DNA from: Holothuria scabra
Lineage: Eukaryota > Echinodermata > Holothuroidea > Aspidochirotida > Holothuriidae
DNA length: 64,000 nt
Direction of reading: 5' to 3'
Assembly (NCBI GenBank): GCA_037179385.1
Contig: CM074190.1
Span: 9,569,706 to 9,633,705 of the forward strand
In this document: piece by piece, positions 48,101-58,744 of the stretch
How positions within the stretch are numbered: the first letter of the stretch is position 1
Layout: each line of letters starts with the position of its first letter
Translations under genes and position numbers: made by a program
The notes under the pieces: generated by a model
The model's database searches: none
The model's input: only the letters and a program-made list of their open reading frames with translations
Told to the model about the DNA's origin: nothing

Positions 48101-48975
48101 CAGTGTTGCCACTCGGATTTTTTCCAATTTCACCAGATCGGATGATTAAATTTCACCAGATCGAGGTCGATTTCACCAGACCGACTCCGTATATGGTCTA
48201 TACATAAGCCCCAAACCATCCTCACGCTTAAACTAATTAGATGTGGTTGTTACACGGGGATATGAAAGAGGACGTGTAAATGTGTGAGTGTTGCCAAATT
48301 GGGAAGAACTGAAGGTGATTTAGACTGTTTAAAAATTTGGTGTGAAAAAGACGTTTTTTCCGTCACCTTGCGGATTAATAGGGTAGGGTGTACAGACCCA
48401 AAACTTTATCCCCTTTTATCTCAAAATCTAAACGGTCATGCTATGGTGAATTTGTGATGCCATGATTGGCCAACTCACTGGCTTTCATGTGAGGGGTAGC
48501 TTTAGTGGGGTGTGAACTTTGACTGGGCTGCGGGGGGGGGGGGGCATTTAATGAAGGCAAAATAGTGTGTAAGTCAATGGAGAAATTAATGGTGGTGTGC
48601 TCCCTTATGTGGTACGGAGTGACTGTGTTCAGTGTTGCCACTTAGATTTTTCCAAATCCACACGTGATTGTGGAAACTAGACTGCGTACGTGGCTTTTCC
48701 GCTTATTTTTTTTTAACTGAACTCCATCCTGGCTAATGTGGTACGGAGTGACTGAGTATGAGATCCCCATATGGTCTCACTTCGAGATCTTTTATCGAAC
48801 CAGTGGACGATTTGGTGGACGATCTGAAATTTCACCAGATTAAATTCAATTTCACCAGAAAATGCATTCCCGATTTCAGCATTTCACCAGATAATGACTG
48901 ATTCCAAATTTATTTCACCAGATCACCAGATGGGGCCGATTCTGTTGCAACTCCCTGCCCAGAGTAGCAACGCTG
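48101..48975. mobile_element. hAT-type non-autonomous element (875 bp), TSD ATCTTTAT
   Basis: The ends are CAGTGTTGCCACTCGG and the inverse of CAGCGTTGCTACTCTGG. Perfect duplications ATCTTTAT flank it at 48093-48100 and 48976-48983, fitting the nTnnnnAn hAT target preference. It carries ATTTCACCAGAT repeats at both ends, an internal second CAGTGTTGCCAC (about 48630) and a 48260-48605 core also present in ASCC1 intron 7. No transposase is seen. Confidence 0.92.
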
Positions 48976-48989
48976 ATCTTTATCGCGGC

Positions 48990-50355
48990 TGTCTTGGTTC
49001 GCTTTCCCAAGCGCTATGAGATGGCGACAATCTACGGACAGGACGTAAACGTTACATGATCTATCCTTGTATATAGGAAGTCCGTGGCTAGTGCTTACGT
49101 ACTTACGTCCGTACGCGTACTGATTTACCAATTGGACAGCTTGCTGCTGGAACTTTGAAGTGGAAGCGCAGCTTAGAATTAGAAAGCAGGTCTCTGTGGA
49201 AGACGTACGTACTGTTCAACACATAGGCCTACGCTGTAAGCCTATGACCTTTTGGCAGTTTCGCACAGCCGATGGTTTCGTGCTGATATTTTCATGCATA
49301 TTTCGGGATGTAGCATCAAGAAAAAAAAATTGTAAGCGTGACTGCAGTACTGTACGTTAACTAAGAGCTTCTTCCTAGCCTACATGTCTAACTTAACACT
49401 GAGTACCCATTTTGCGAAATGTGCCGAGAATTGAAGTTGGTGGGGCCGATTGACAACTGTATATGAATGTAATTTTAGAGCACTTTTTCAATCTTTCATT
49501 TCCAGCATTTAACTGTTTTACAACCTCCATTGACAGATACAAGGTGTTTTGCTTTTGGATAACTCATTCCACTGCATCATCATGGTTCATCCAATTCAGC
49601 TTTAAGCTGTTTACTGTGCAAGCTGCCTTCAAGTAACTCTGTAAAGTTACTGTCCCAATACCATTGTAGTGTACACTAGGCCTACATACATTGTATGTAT
49701 ACTTCTTACGTACAGCCAACAGTCTGCGTCTAGGACAATAAGTAATTTTATTTGGTAATGGAGCCGGATGCGTCCGGGTCAATAGCCACGCACGACGATT
49801 GTACTTGAACCTAGCCTAGCTAGCCTACTGCATAGAGAGAAAAGTGGAAGCCTAGGCCTAACTTAATAAGCTTGAGATGATGTAGGCTAGCTACTAATGC
49901 TAGGCTAGTAATAACCTGGATTGATTAATTGTCAATGCTAGCGTTAAGTGTGTGCTAACTGATGAGGAAATCTGCTAAGTTGGGCCTCCTGTACCTAACA
50001 ATACATGTAATGTGTTAACCATGATAAGGCCCCTGTGTTGCTATGTCCAGATTGGGGCCCTGTCTTTCCGCCATAGCCTAGGTGCTTTCAGCCATAGAAA
50101 ATGTGGTCATACAGCCATTGAAAACATGCCTTTCCGGCATGGCGGTTATTGCTATGGTGGAATGGTAAGTTACTTTGGGGAGTGTGAGATAGGACCAAAA
50201 TAGGCTGGAAATTTTAGGAACAGGGCTGAATCACAGGCGCTCTCTATGTTGTTTCATATATACCAAGACACAGTACAATGTTCATGGAAAGGTAAGTCAC
50301 GCCACTCCAAGCTCGAAAAATGAAATTGAAGTTGCCAAGTGACTTGCTGGGCTCT
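48990..50355. other. Unassigned non-coding DNA
   Basis: TAGGCCTA-rich. Short frames are unrecognised. A third CGTCCGGGTCAATA word is near 49768. Confidence 0.4.
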
Positions 50356-50369
50356 TGTCTTTGATTTAT

Positions 50370-50876
50370 AACATAACATAACATAACATAACATAACATA
50401 ACATAACAGTTTAAAGGGCAAAGGAGGGCTGTAAAGGCCCCATAAGATGCCCTGTAATCCAAAAAAAACCCCAAAACAAAGCAAACCACCAACACCTAAA
50501 GAGCCCAGAAAGATTAGATTCTACCACAGTCATGGAAAAACTTGTCAATATTAACCTTAAAACGGTGCACTGATGTGGAGTTAACAACCCACTCAGGCAG
50601 GCTATTCCACTCACTAACAACCCTATGAGAGAAACTGAACTTCCTAATGTCAATTCTAGCAAAAGACTTTTCAAGCTTTTTGCAATGGCCTCTAACCCGA
50701 GGATTACTCTGGACCTTTAAATAACTGCAAGCTAACAAAGGATTCCCTTCAGATAGAAATATGTATACCTGGAGCATGTCCCCCCTAATCCTTCTCAGCT
50801 CCAAAGTGGTAAGCCCAAGCAGCTTAAGCCTTTGGGAATAAGGTAGATTTTTAACCTCAGGTACAGTACCGCTCAA
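50370..50876 (-). mobile_element. CR1-like LINE 3' end, copy B
   Basis: A 120-codon minus-strand frame contains LKLLGLTTLELRRIRGDMLQ, VYIFLSEGNP, then SFSHRVVSEWNSLPEWVV and FKVNIDKFF, the signature C-terminal tail of CR1/jockey-type reverse transcriptases. The 3' UTR ends in about nine TTATG units (50370-50406). Only the last ~120 residues remain, so it is a 5'-truncated copy; copy A is more decayed. Confidence 0.88.
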
Positions 50877-50879
50877 AAG

Positions 50880-53800
50880 TAACTGAGGAAAAAAGAGTGC
50901 GCTCTAATCCGAAATTACGCTCTGATTGCGGGGAGACAAAGCCCCCGCAATCCACGCAGTCCGTCTTCCATTCATAGTGCAGCAGACCCCATTCACTGTG
51001 TACTCCCATTATACTACCTATTGTGTTTGCTGACTGTAACGGTAAGCGAAATTTACCGTTACGTGTTATAAAGAGTGTTTATCTGTGTGACTATTCATGC
51101 ACGGTCAACTCTCGGAGGTTCATCACAACAACTTGGAAACTTATACGGTTGAATGAGTGAATAGTTTTGATTAAAGAAGACACTAAGTCTTCTAGTCAAA
51201 AATATTTTAGGCCTAAATCTTGGCCCCGAAATCCATTCATGGGAAGTGCCAAATTTCCTTAACGGCGATCGTTGACTTTCGTTTAGCTTATTCGTCGGTG
51301 AAATGCTGAGAGCAGCGCACGGACGTATGTGCAGTTAACAGACTGCCAAAAGGCGCAATGCATCTGTAAAATGTCGCAAATTTTCATACGTGACATGTTT
51401 TTGCAGGAGGTAGTTTCGTTCCGCAGAAGTTTTTCAATTGCATAGCGAAGGGAAAACGAACGGCAATGCCCTTTCACGTTCTTGGAGATGGGTCGCGCAC
51501 ACGACACCAACCAAAATAACAGCTCCTTGTAACAGCTATTGAACCTTTTGTCAAAATTCTGATACGGCGCTATAAAGGACGTGTGAAGTGTACCAAATCA
51601 TCGTAACCCATAACGAAGTATTTAAAAACCATTATTTTGAAACAAATTTAAAAAAGATTTTCTGCTCGCAGCCCTCACGGAAAAAAACTAGCATTCCGCC
51701 GCAATTAGCCTATGTACACAGTATATTCGTCCACAAAACACAACACTCACTTTTATACTGTATTTTATGTACGAACAGTACGTACGTACGTGCATCTATC
51801 AAGCAGCGCCTGCCGCGCAAGCGAGCTGGTTCCAAAATCATCGGACTGCGAAGTCATTTCGTAGCTCGTACTTCAGAATGGAAAGATTGCGAAGAAAGCC
51901 GCTCATCTTGCCGCATAATATACGGAGGTTTTTTTTACGTAATTTATGATAATATCGAAGATACTTTTGCCGTTTGAGGCCAAGAGTACCAGACAAATTA
52001 TTTTTATCGGACCGTTAGTAGTCTTAGCAAATTTAGCCTGCATGCAACATACATGGCCGCGGCATACCTGAACACATAGTGATACAGTCCGCAGTTGCTT
52101 TACAAGAGTGGGAAACTTTTATTATAGTCTTCAAAATGCAACACGCCGTTGAGATAACGTTTCTACCTCTTTATAAATTTATAGATTTTCTTCAGTTAAG
52201 CCTATGTTCATTAACAAAACCCAGGGCATTTGCTTTTACCCATACTTGTATGGCTCTCTAGAGTGGCAGGGAAAGAATCATATTTAAGTGACATTAACTT
52301 GACTATTCACTGTTTTCCACAGGTGTCCCAAAATGAAAGAGATGGGTGTGCCTAACATACGGTTTCAAGAGAGTGCATGGCTTTGATTGTCGTTACCTCC
52401 CTTCGTCAGTCAAGCATAGAAAAATATATCAAGAAAACATGAAGAAGATGCTGTCGAATTTCAAATCATTCTAATTTTTCTTGTTCAAAAATACATGCAT
52501 GATTTCACTCGCACATTTGTTCATACTAATATCTTGTTATTGTTTCTGAAGTTTTCCCACTAACATACACTTTGATCATTGTTTTGAATAAGTTTCACCT
52601 CAGCCGACTTCGTTAGAAGACGGATGCAAAGTTGTGAGGCTGATAAATCGCTTAACATAAGATCTGTTTAATAGGGGGTTGGGGAAAGGGGGAGTTTCCA
52701 ACGGCTGGCTAAACCGGGTCCCTTACGCACTGATAATTCATCACTTCTAGTTTTATTCAAGAAACCGTGTTTTGGCGCCAATTACCACGGTCACCCGAAT
52801 CAAAAATTTCATCGTGGATACTGTATAACACAATTTCTCAGTAGTGACAGTGCTTTGCTTGGAATCCAGTTTTGAAAAGAGGAGAATTTAGCTCATATAG
52901 CTCATTCTAAAAATGCCCTCGTAAAAAATCTAATATGAAATCTTGTCAAAACTTTTGACTACATTCTGCTCTTATATGAAATGAAAAGTTAATTCTTGAG
53001 CCATTTCTACCTCTTAAAACAAATATTGCTAAACTATCTATTTGACAAGATTCCAATCAGAGCCCCATTTGACTGATTTTAGAGTGCATGCACTGATGTT
53101 TAGATAAAGTTAGGGTCTTGTATGCTCACCAGGACATGCTATGGATCAATTAACTAGGATTGTGCGTCATGACGGGTAAGTATGAATTTTAGGGACAGTT
53201 GTGGGAGATGCTAGTAGCAGGTGTCACACCAGGATCTGCCCGACAGGAAATCAAGGTCCCCTGACAGTGGTGGGCAGCATTTCAAAGGCGATGAGTAAAT
53301 GAGTCCCGGTGAGACATTTTTTGCAGATTTTGAGGCACGCTACGCATGCTCAAGTTTCATTTTATGAAATACAGGTATTTGCAAGTTGGGAGTTTGTTTT
53401 GAAATTGTTAGGAATTTTGGCCTTTTAAATGGACCATTAAAAAGGGCGGGCTGTTTATTGACAATCTGTTCTTGACATGAGCAAAATTCGTACTAAGGCT
53501 CCATACGAAACTAGAAATTTGCCCGAAGCAGTTTTACTTGATTGAACAAAGAATTGAGGAGAATCATGTGTTTATTTTTGAAAGTTTGTTTCAGTGGCAT
53601 TTAAGAAAAAAAAATTTCAGCAAGGTGAAATTCAATCCAAAAATTGGTGGTTTCTATCAAGTCAAACCAAGTAGGATATGTCAGGCTGTTGAAGTAGGTT
53701 TTTTGTTGTACAGACTACAGAGTATCAAGCAAGCTCACAAATTGGAAGATTTTCAAAACATCTTTTGCTTTTTTTTTTAACTTTTGAAAATTTAAAGTTT

Positions 53801-54600
53801 ATTTTGGAAAAGAATGATTTTATGAATGATATGGCGATTGTTACTGAAGAATCGAAACTTCTTAGGAAAATCAAGTATACGTCGCAGGTGAGACTTTTAT
53901 AGTTTGGTGGGGTTTCTGAACATTATCATGCTGAAAAAAGTCCTCAGACTACATTTATAGGTAATTTCCCGGAAAAAAATGGCTTCCTCGTAACATAAGT
54001 TTGAAAATCTGGAGCTTATATACTGAAGGAAATTTATGGCAAAAATTGAAACAAGAAAGGTAAAGCTTACAGATTCCTTTCCCAGCGTTCATTGTTCCCA
54101 AGGTTCAACGTCCCCGAATCTTGGGAACATTCGCACTTCTGGAAACATCGAACCCCCGGAAAAATGGGGTATTAATCATTGCAAAATTATAGAGATAATA
54201 CGAAAACAGGGAACATTGAATCTTGAAAACTTAACCCCGGGAACAACGGTTAGAACCCACCAAGACTTATTGATAAAAATTCAAAATCTCTTTAAAGTGG
54301 TGATGTTGAACAAGATATTTAGCAAATTGGAGCATTCGACATTTGCTCAGCCACCAAAAAAGTTGAAGTCCGGCACTATCCCTGATTTTGATTTGGAAAT
54401 GTAGCCAGGTCTAACCGTGGCAATTAATTTCAATCATTAACGTGGTTTAAGAAATTCCCGCATTTTAAACTTGGCCATTCTCAGACTGGGACCATCCCAC
54501 CCAGGGAACAGTGACTAGGCCAATTATGATGTACAATTTGTGCTTTATTTCAGTGAAACCACTGAACATGAACATTTGACATATGAGACATGGAGTGAAT
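50880..54600. other. Unassigned non-coding DNA
   Basis: Several frames of 60-129 codons (for example 51588-51977 and 54036-54404, both +) show no domain I recognise, no clear splice partners and no conserved motif. A short GTACGTACGTACGTGC run is at about 51778. Confidence 0.4.
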
Positions 54601-54619
54601 TATTAGCCAACAAACAGTG

Positions 54620-55030
54620 GTATACAGGGACTTAAACCTGGGGGGGGGGGGGGACAAGGGGGGCCTTCGCCCATCAAGTGGTGGGGGGGGCAAATCATAA
54701 CTTGGCCCCCCAAAATTTGAGAAGACCTAAAAATATGGTCACCTTTTTTCAGTTCTTTTTGTTCAAAACAGTTTTTCTGAAGCTTTGGAAATGCTAGAAC
54801 ACGAGCTTCTAGGAGCTTCACCTACTGGACCCCCACAGGGGCTTTGCCCCTGGATCCCACCAGGGGCCCTTCCGGGGCTCGGGCTTGCGGTGCCCGCCAC
54901 CCGTGCACAGTTTAATACTCATGGGCACATCATAAGCATTTTCGCCCCCCCCCCCCCTCTCAAACAGAGATTTGTGCCCCTGGTGGTATAAAATGTACGG
55001 AATGGGACATGATTTTTTTTGGGGGGGGGG
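54620..55030. repeat. G/C-run-rich repeat fragment with GGGGCTTTGCCCC motif
   Basis: GGACCCCCACAGGGGCTTTG then CCCCTGGATCCCACCAGGGG, flanked by poly(G)/poly(C) runs at 54640, 54945 and 55020. It is related to the interior of the 57.4-58.7 kb hAT element (CTTCGCCCCCTGGACCCCCA). Confidence 0.6.
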
Positions 55031-55039
55031 AAGCTACCA

Positions 55040-56280
55040 ACAAGGGGATCCCCCAGTGCCTTGCTGCCAACCCTGAAAACTGAAAGTCACAATGTCTCTC
55101 CTATTTTTATGAATTATATGACTAAATCTTACCCCTACCCATGGACATGTGAGGTGGCCTGCAGAAGACACTTGCCATCTAAATTCAGGCAAAAATTACC
55201 CTGGTACACCTTTGCCCAAACCCGTTTCAGTTTTTGTGTTAATAACGTGACTTGGCTACCCAAAATTCAGCTAAATAAAGGGTAAAAGGTTTGAATGGAG
55301 AACAGGAGGATTTCAAGCAGTATTAGCTTCATGCTGTGTGTGACGTTAAAAAAATAACAGATGTTTATGATAGTGAAAAATGATCCAAATCTGTAAATAT
55401 GTTAGTATAAATTGCCTTCAAAACACAACTGTAAAATGTTAGTTTTAACACCATCAAACAACATCAAGAAAACTAAGCTATGCATTGTGACAGTTAATCT
55501 TGGTGAGTTTCCCAATACATTGACATGGTCTCTTTGTAAGGTTCCCAATTGTGCTATAAGCTGCTTATTCAAAACTATACTCTTTGTTGTAGTAGCTGCA
55601 CAGGATTTTGTTGCATACCAAGGCAAGCTTTTCATTTCAGGACCAATAAACTGTCAATAAACTGTGATGCTGGGATGATTTTTATATTTCTCTGCGGAAT
55701 GGGGATAATACCACAAGGGTCATATTTCTCTGAAAACTTTATATGTTGTATGTCACTAGGGTTACGCCAGAATATACAACATTAGGTCATGCTGAAACCC
55801 CTCTCTCAAAGAGTACAGCCATTGTTGTAACATCATGTCCAATGTTTTATTGTTATTAATATCATTACTATTCTGGTTGTGTTAGATTACTGTGTGAATC
55901 CGGATTAACTTGGCCTTACTTAGCACCACAGTGCCACACCCCATTTTAATACTAGGCTAAGTACTTTAATACTAATACTTTTATCCTCATCGGTGATTTT
56001 ATTGACATAGAAATAGGCAGGCTATTATCAAGGTTACCATCACAAACCTAACAATTCAATTTCTTTCTTGCTAGGCTTGAGAATTTTTAGTGATAGTCCT
56101 AGCGTTAGGCTAGTATATGCCTAAGCAGTTACATCGTTGAGAGATAACTCTCACGCTTCAGTAATGAACGTCTTTACTTACAGTTTACCTACAGCAAGAC
56201 TAAGCTAAATCGGTCATTAGTGTTTTGTAGGCAGCCATAATTAACGGTAGGCGTAGGCTAACCTTAAATCGACGGTACTT
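55040..56280. other. Unassigned non-coding DNA
   Basis: Overlapping short frames on both strands at 55402-55660 are unrecognised. No repeat is seen. Confidence 0.4.
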
Positions 56281-56286
56281 CGATCC

Positions 56287-56312
56287 TGACGTCAGAATTT
56301 ATTCTGACGTCA
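56287..56312. promoter_or_regulatory. Paired CRE palindrome (TGACGTCA x2)
   Basis: TGACGTCAGAAT, TT, ATTCTGACGTCA: two full CREB/ATF consensus sites as perfect 12-bp inverted arms. GCGGGAAA, an E2F-type word, follows about 18 bp later. A promoter here is possible, but no gene was identified beside it. Confidence 0.4.
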
Positions 56313-56789
56313 TTATTTTAAGACACACCGCGGGAAATGAGAAAAGTTTGTCGAACTCTGTTCGAACATAGCAACACAACTTGGCCTCACTAACTGTGTT
56401 CACAGTACTATATGACTTGTTTACGCTCATTCAGTTGAGTAGCTGCACTCATCACAAGGACAACAGAGACTGGAACAGCCTGGAGCCTGAGAACTGAGAG
56501 CACTTGAATGGAGCCTTTCCTCCATGCGTAAATAGTCATTATACCTCTTGCTAAGCATTAATGACCGGGCCGCTCTTGTTTACATGTATTGGATGTTCAA
56601 TAGTACGGTGTTGGGAAGGGCTAGAGGCTCATTTATAAGTGGGGTGACCAAAGTGGTCAAGGAAATGGGGGTGTCCGCGAGACTAAAAACGTATCCTTCA
56701 CAGGCGTACGCGGAAAGGGGAGAGGGCATCGGGGCCTCCTCTCCTTGCATGATGGTTGCCGATTTTTCTTTCTTTTTTTAAATCTTGTA

Positions 56790-57190
56790 AATAACGTAAG
56801 TTAATTAGCATATGACGTGGCACCAGATTGCTTGCAGGGACTCCAGCCTTTCTTGCAAACTTTTAAGGAGGTCCTTATCTCCCCAACGTTCACTCATCAC
56901 TGACGCCAAATTATTGTTAAGGTCCGAAAAGTATGCACATTTTGTAACACTTCAAATTTAACTTCAAAATGTAGCACACATAGCGCCAGATTGCATGTTA
57001 GCTGTGATCAAATTTTTCAAAAAATTCCAAAGCGGAAGGGATCCCCACCCCTTAGACCCTTTCACCCAGCTGACCATCACTACACTGCCCTTTTATTTTA
57101 GTACCTAAAATATGCAAAGTATGTAACGAATTTGCTTCTTAAGGTCGTAGCCTTAAATACCACCAGATTGCAAAATTTTCCAAGGCCAGG
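56790..57190 (+). repeat. Interspersed ~125-bp tandem unit family
   Basis: Three units containing CACCAGATTGC or GCCAGATTGCATGT, ATGCAxATTTTGTAAC and TTTTTCAAAAAATTCCAAAG. They are homologous to units inside the foldback-like element (2040-2340, 3420-3600). Confidence 0.65.
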
Positions 57191-57415
57191 TCATATATCT
57201 CCCCTAGGCCCACGATTCTTCAGTATACTGCTTTCCCTAGCTGCTTACATACAAATCCTGAGTACCGGCGCCACTGGTATCTTTAATTTTCTGGTCTCGC
57301 GAGCACTGCGGTTTTAATTGCGGTCATGGGGTCCCGAACCTGCCCTCATTTTTGGTCGCGGGAGCCCCTACATTTTTCGCAAAGTGACCATGCATGTTTG
57401 TTTTCTGGAAAGGAC

Positions 57416-58733
57416 CAGTGGCGTCACCAAGGGGGGGACGGGGGGGCCCGTCCCCCCTAAAAAAATCGTGTGCCCCCCAACTGGGATTTGAGATTTTCCA
57501 AAAAAATATGTCTTCTGTAGTCAGAGTGTGACTATGAATTTTTTAGGATTCGATTCCTCTGTTGAAAAGAAAAGGCAGTAGATTTTCATATTTTCCAAAT
57601 GAAAATATCCCCCCAAAAAACCTTGGCAATGTCATTTCCGGCTGTCTGAGGGGTTACATTTTTTCAAAATTTTCTTCACACTTCCGACTACGTCAATTGG
57701 AGGTGGCGCACAGCTCAGGTAACCCTTCAAGCAGGATTAAGCCTATATTTTTCCTTCAGAGGATCACATCTAATTGCCCATCAACTGCCTTTCTTTCTCT
57801 TTATAGTCACGGTGCAGCTCACCTTCCTCAAATTGTCAGCCTGATACGCTCTTGAGAGTAGTTTCACTAACGTTTGTGTTGTTACCAAAATAAAATCTTA
57901 CACGAAATTGCCCTGTAAGTAATTTTTTAGGCCAGTGTAAAAACAACTCTTTTAAAAAACAACTTTAAAACCTTACAAACACGCTAAAGACCCAGGGGCT
58001 TCCAGGGGCTTCGCCCCCTGGACCCCCACTAAGACTAACATTGAATTGCCCATCAACTTTCTTTCTATAGATCATCTACCCCTTTTTTAAAGTGTCAGCC
58101 GGATCTGCTCTTGGTAGTTGAATCAGTGGTTTTTTACCGAAAGTCTTAGGCTACTTGAAAGTTACCCTGGAGGTAACTTTTTGACCAGTGTTAAGTCAAT
58201 AAAATTACCCTTAAATAACGTCTATAATACCTCAAAAACACGTTAAAACCCAGGAGCTTCCGGGGGCTTCGCCCCCTGGACCCCCACCAAAATTCACATT
58301 GAAGTGCGCATCAACTTTTTTCTCTATAGATCATCTACCCCATTTTCAAAATTTCAGCCGGATAAGCTCTTAGTAGTTGAGTCAGTGGTTTTTTACCGAG
58401 AGGCTTACTTGAAGTTACCCTGGAGGTAACTTTTAGACCAGTGTTAAGTCAATAAAATTACCCTTAAATAACGTCTTTAATACCTCACAAACACGCTAAA
58501 ACCCAGGAGCTTCCGGGGGCTTCGCCCCCTGGACCCCCAACGAGGCTTTGCCCCTGGACCCCACCAGGGGCCCTAAGGCGGGCCCCTGGACCCCACCCGT
58601 TGAGCCTCGCGCTTCGCGCTCGGTGGCGCCTCCGACGCCATGAGTGGAGTCTAGCAATGCCCCCCCCCATAAAATCGTTGTGCCCCCTCAGTGCCCCCCC
58701 TCCCCCAGAATGAAATGTCTGGTGACGCCACTG
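57416..58733. mobile_element. hAT-type element (1318 bp), TSD GAAAGGAC
   Basis: The ends are CAGTGGCGTCACCA and its exact inverse. Perfect duplications GAAAGGAC flank it at 57408-57415 and 58734-58741. G/C runs sit inside both ends. The body holds 2-3 tandem ~245-bp units and GGGGCTTCGCCCCCTGGACC palindromic motifs. No transposase frame is seen. Confidence 0.92.
57770..58540 (+). repeat. Tandem ~245-bp units with GGGGCTTCGCCCC motif
   Basis: The order 'CATCAACTTxCTTTCT - ATAGATCATCTACCCC - CAGCCGGATxxGCTCTTxGTAGTTGA - TCAGTGGTTTTTTACCGA - TTACCCTGGAGGTAACTTTT - CAATAAAATTACCCTTAAAT - GGGGCTTCGCCCCCTGGACC' is repeated at about 58040 and 58300, with a decayed earlier unit at about 57770. It lies inside the hAT element. 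Confidence 0.85.
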
Positions 58734-58744
58734 GAAAGGACACG

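Noticed and set aside
50244..50495. Frames encoding CYVMLCYVMLCYV repeats
   Set aside because: These are the TTATG microsatellite tail of the LINE read in frame.
51588..51977. 129-codon frame (+) as a gene
   Set aside because: No family resemblance, no plausible splice partners, and overlapping frames of similar length in the same DNA.
53538..54404. Two successive + frames as exons of one gene
   Set aside because: No recognised domain, no matching donor/acceptor phase found, and composition like the surrounding non-coding DNA.
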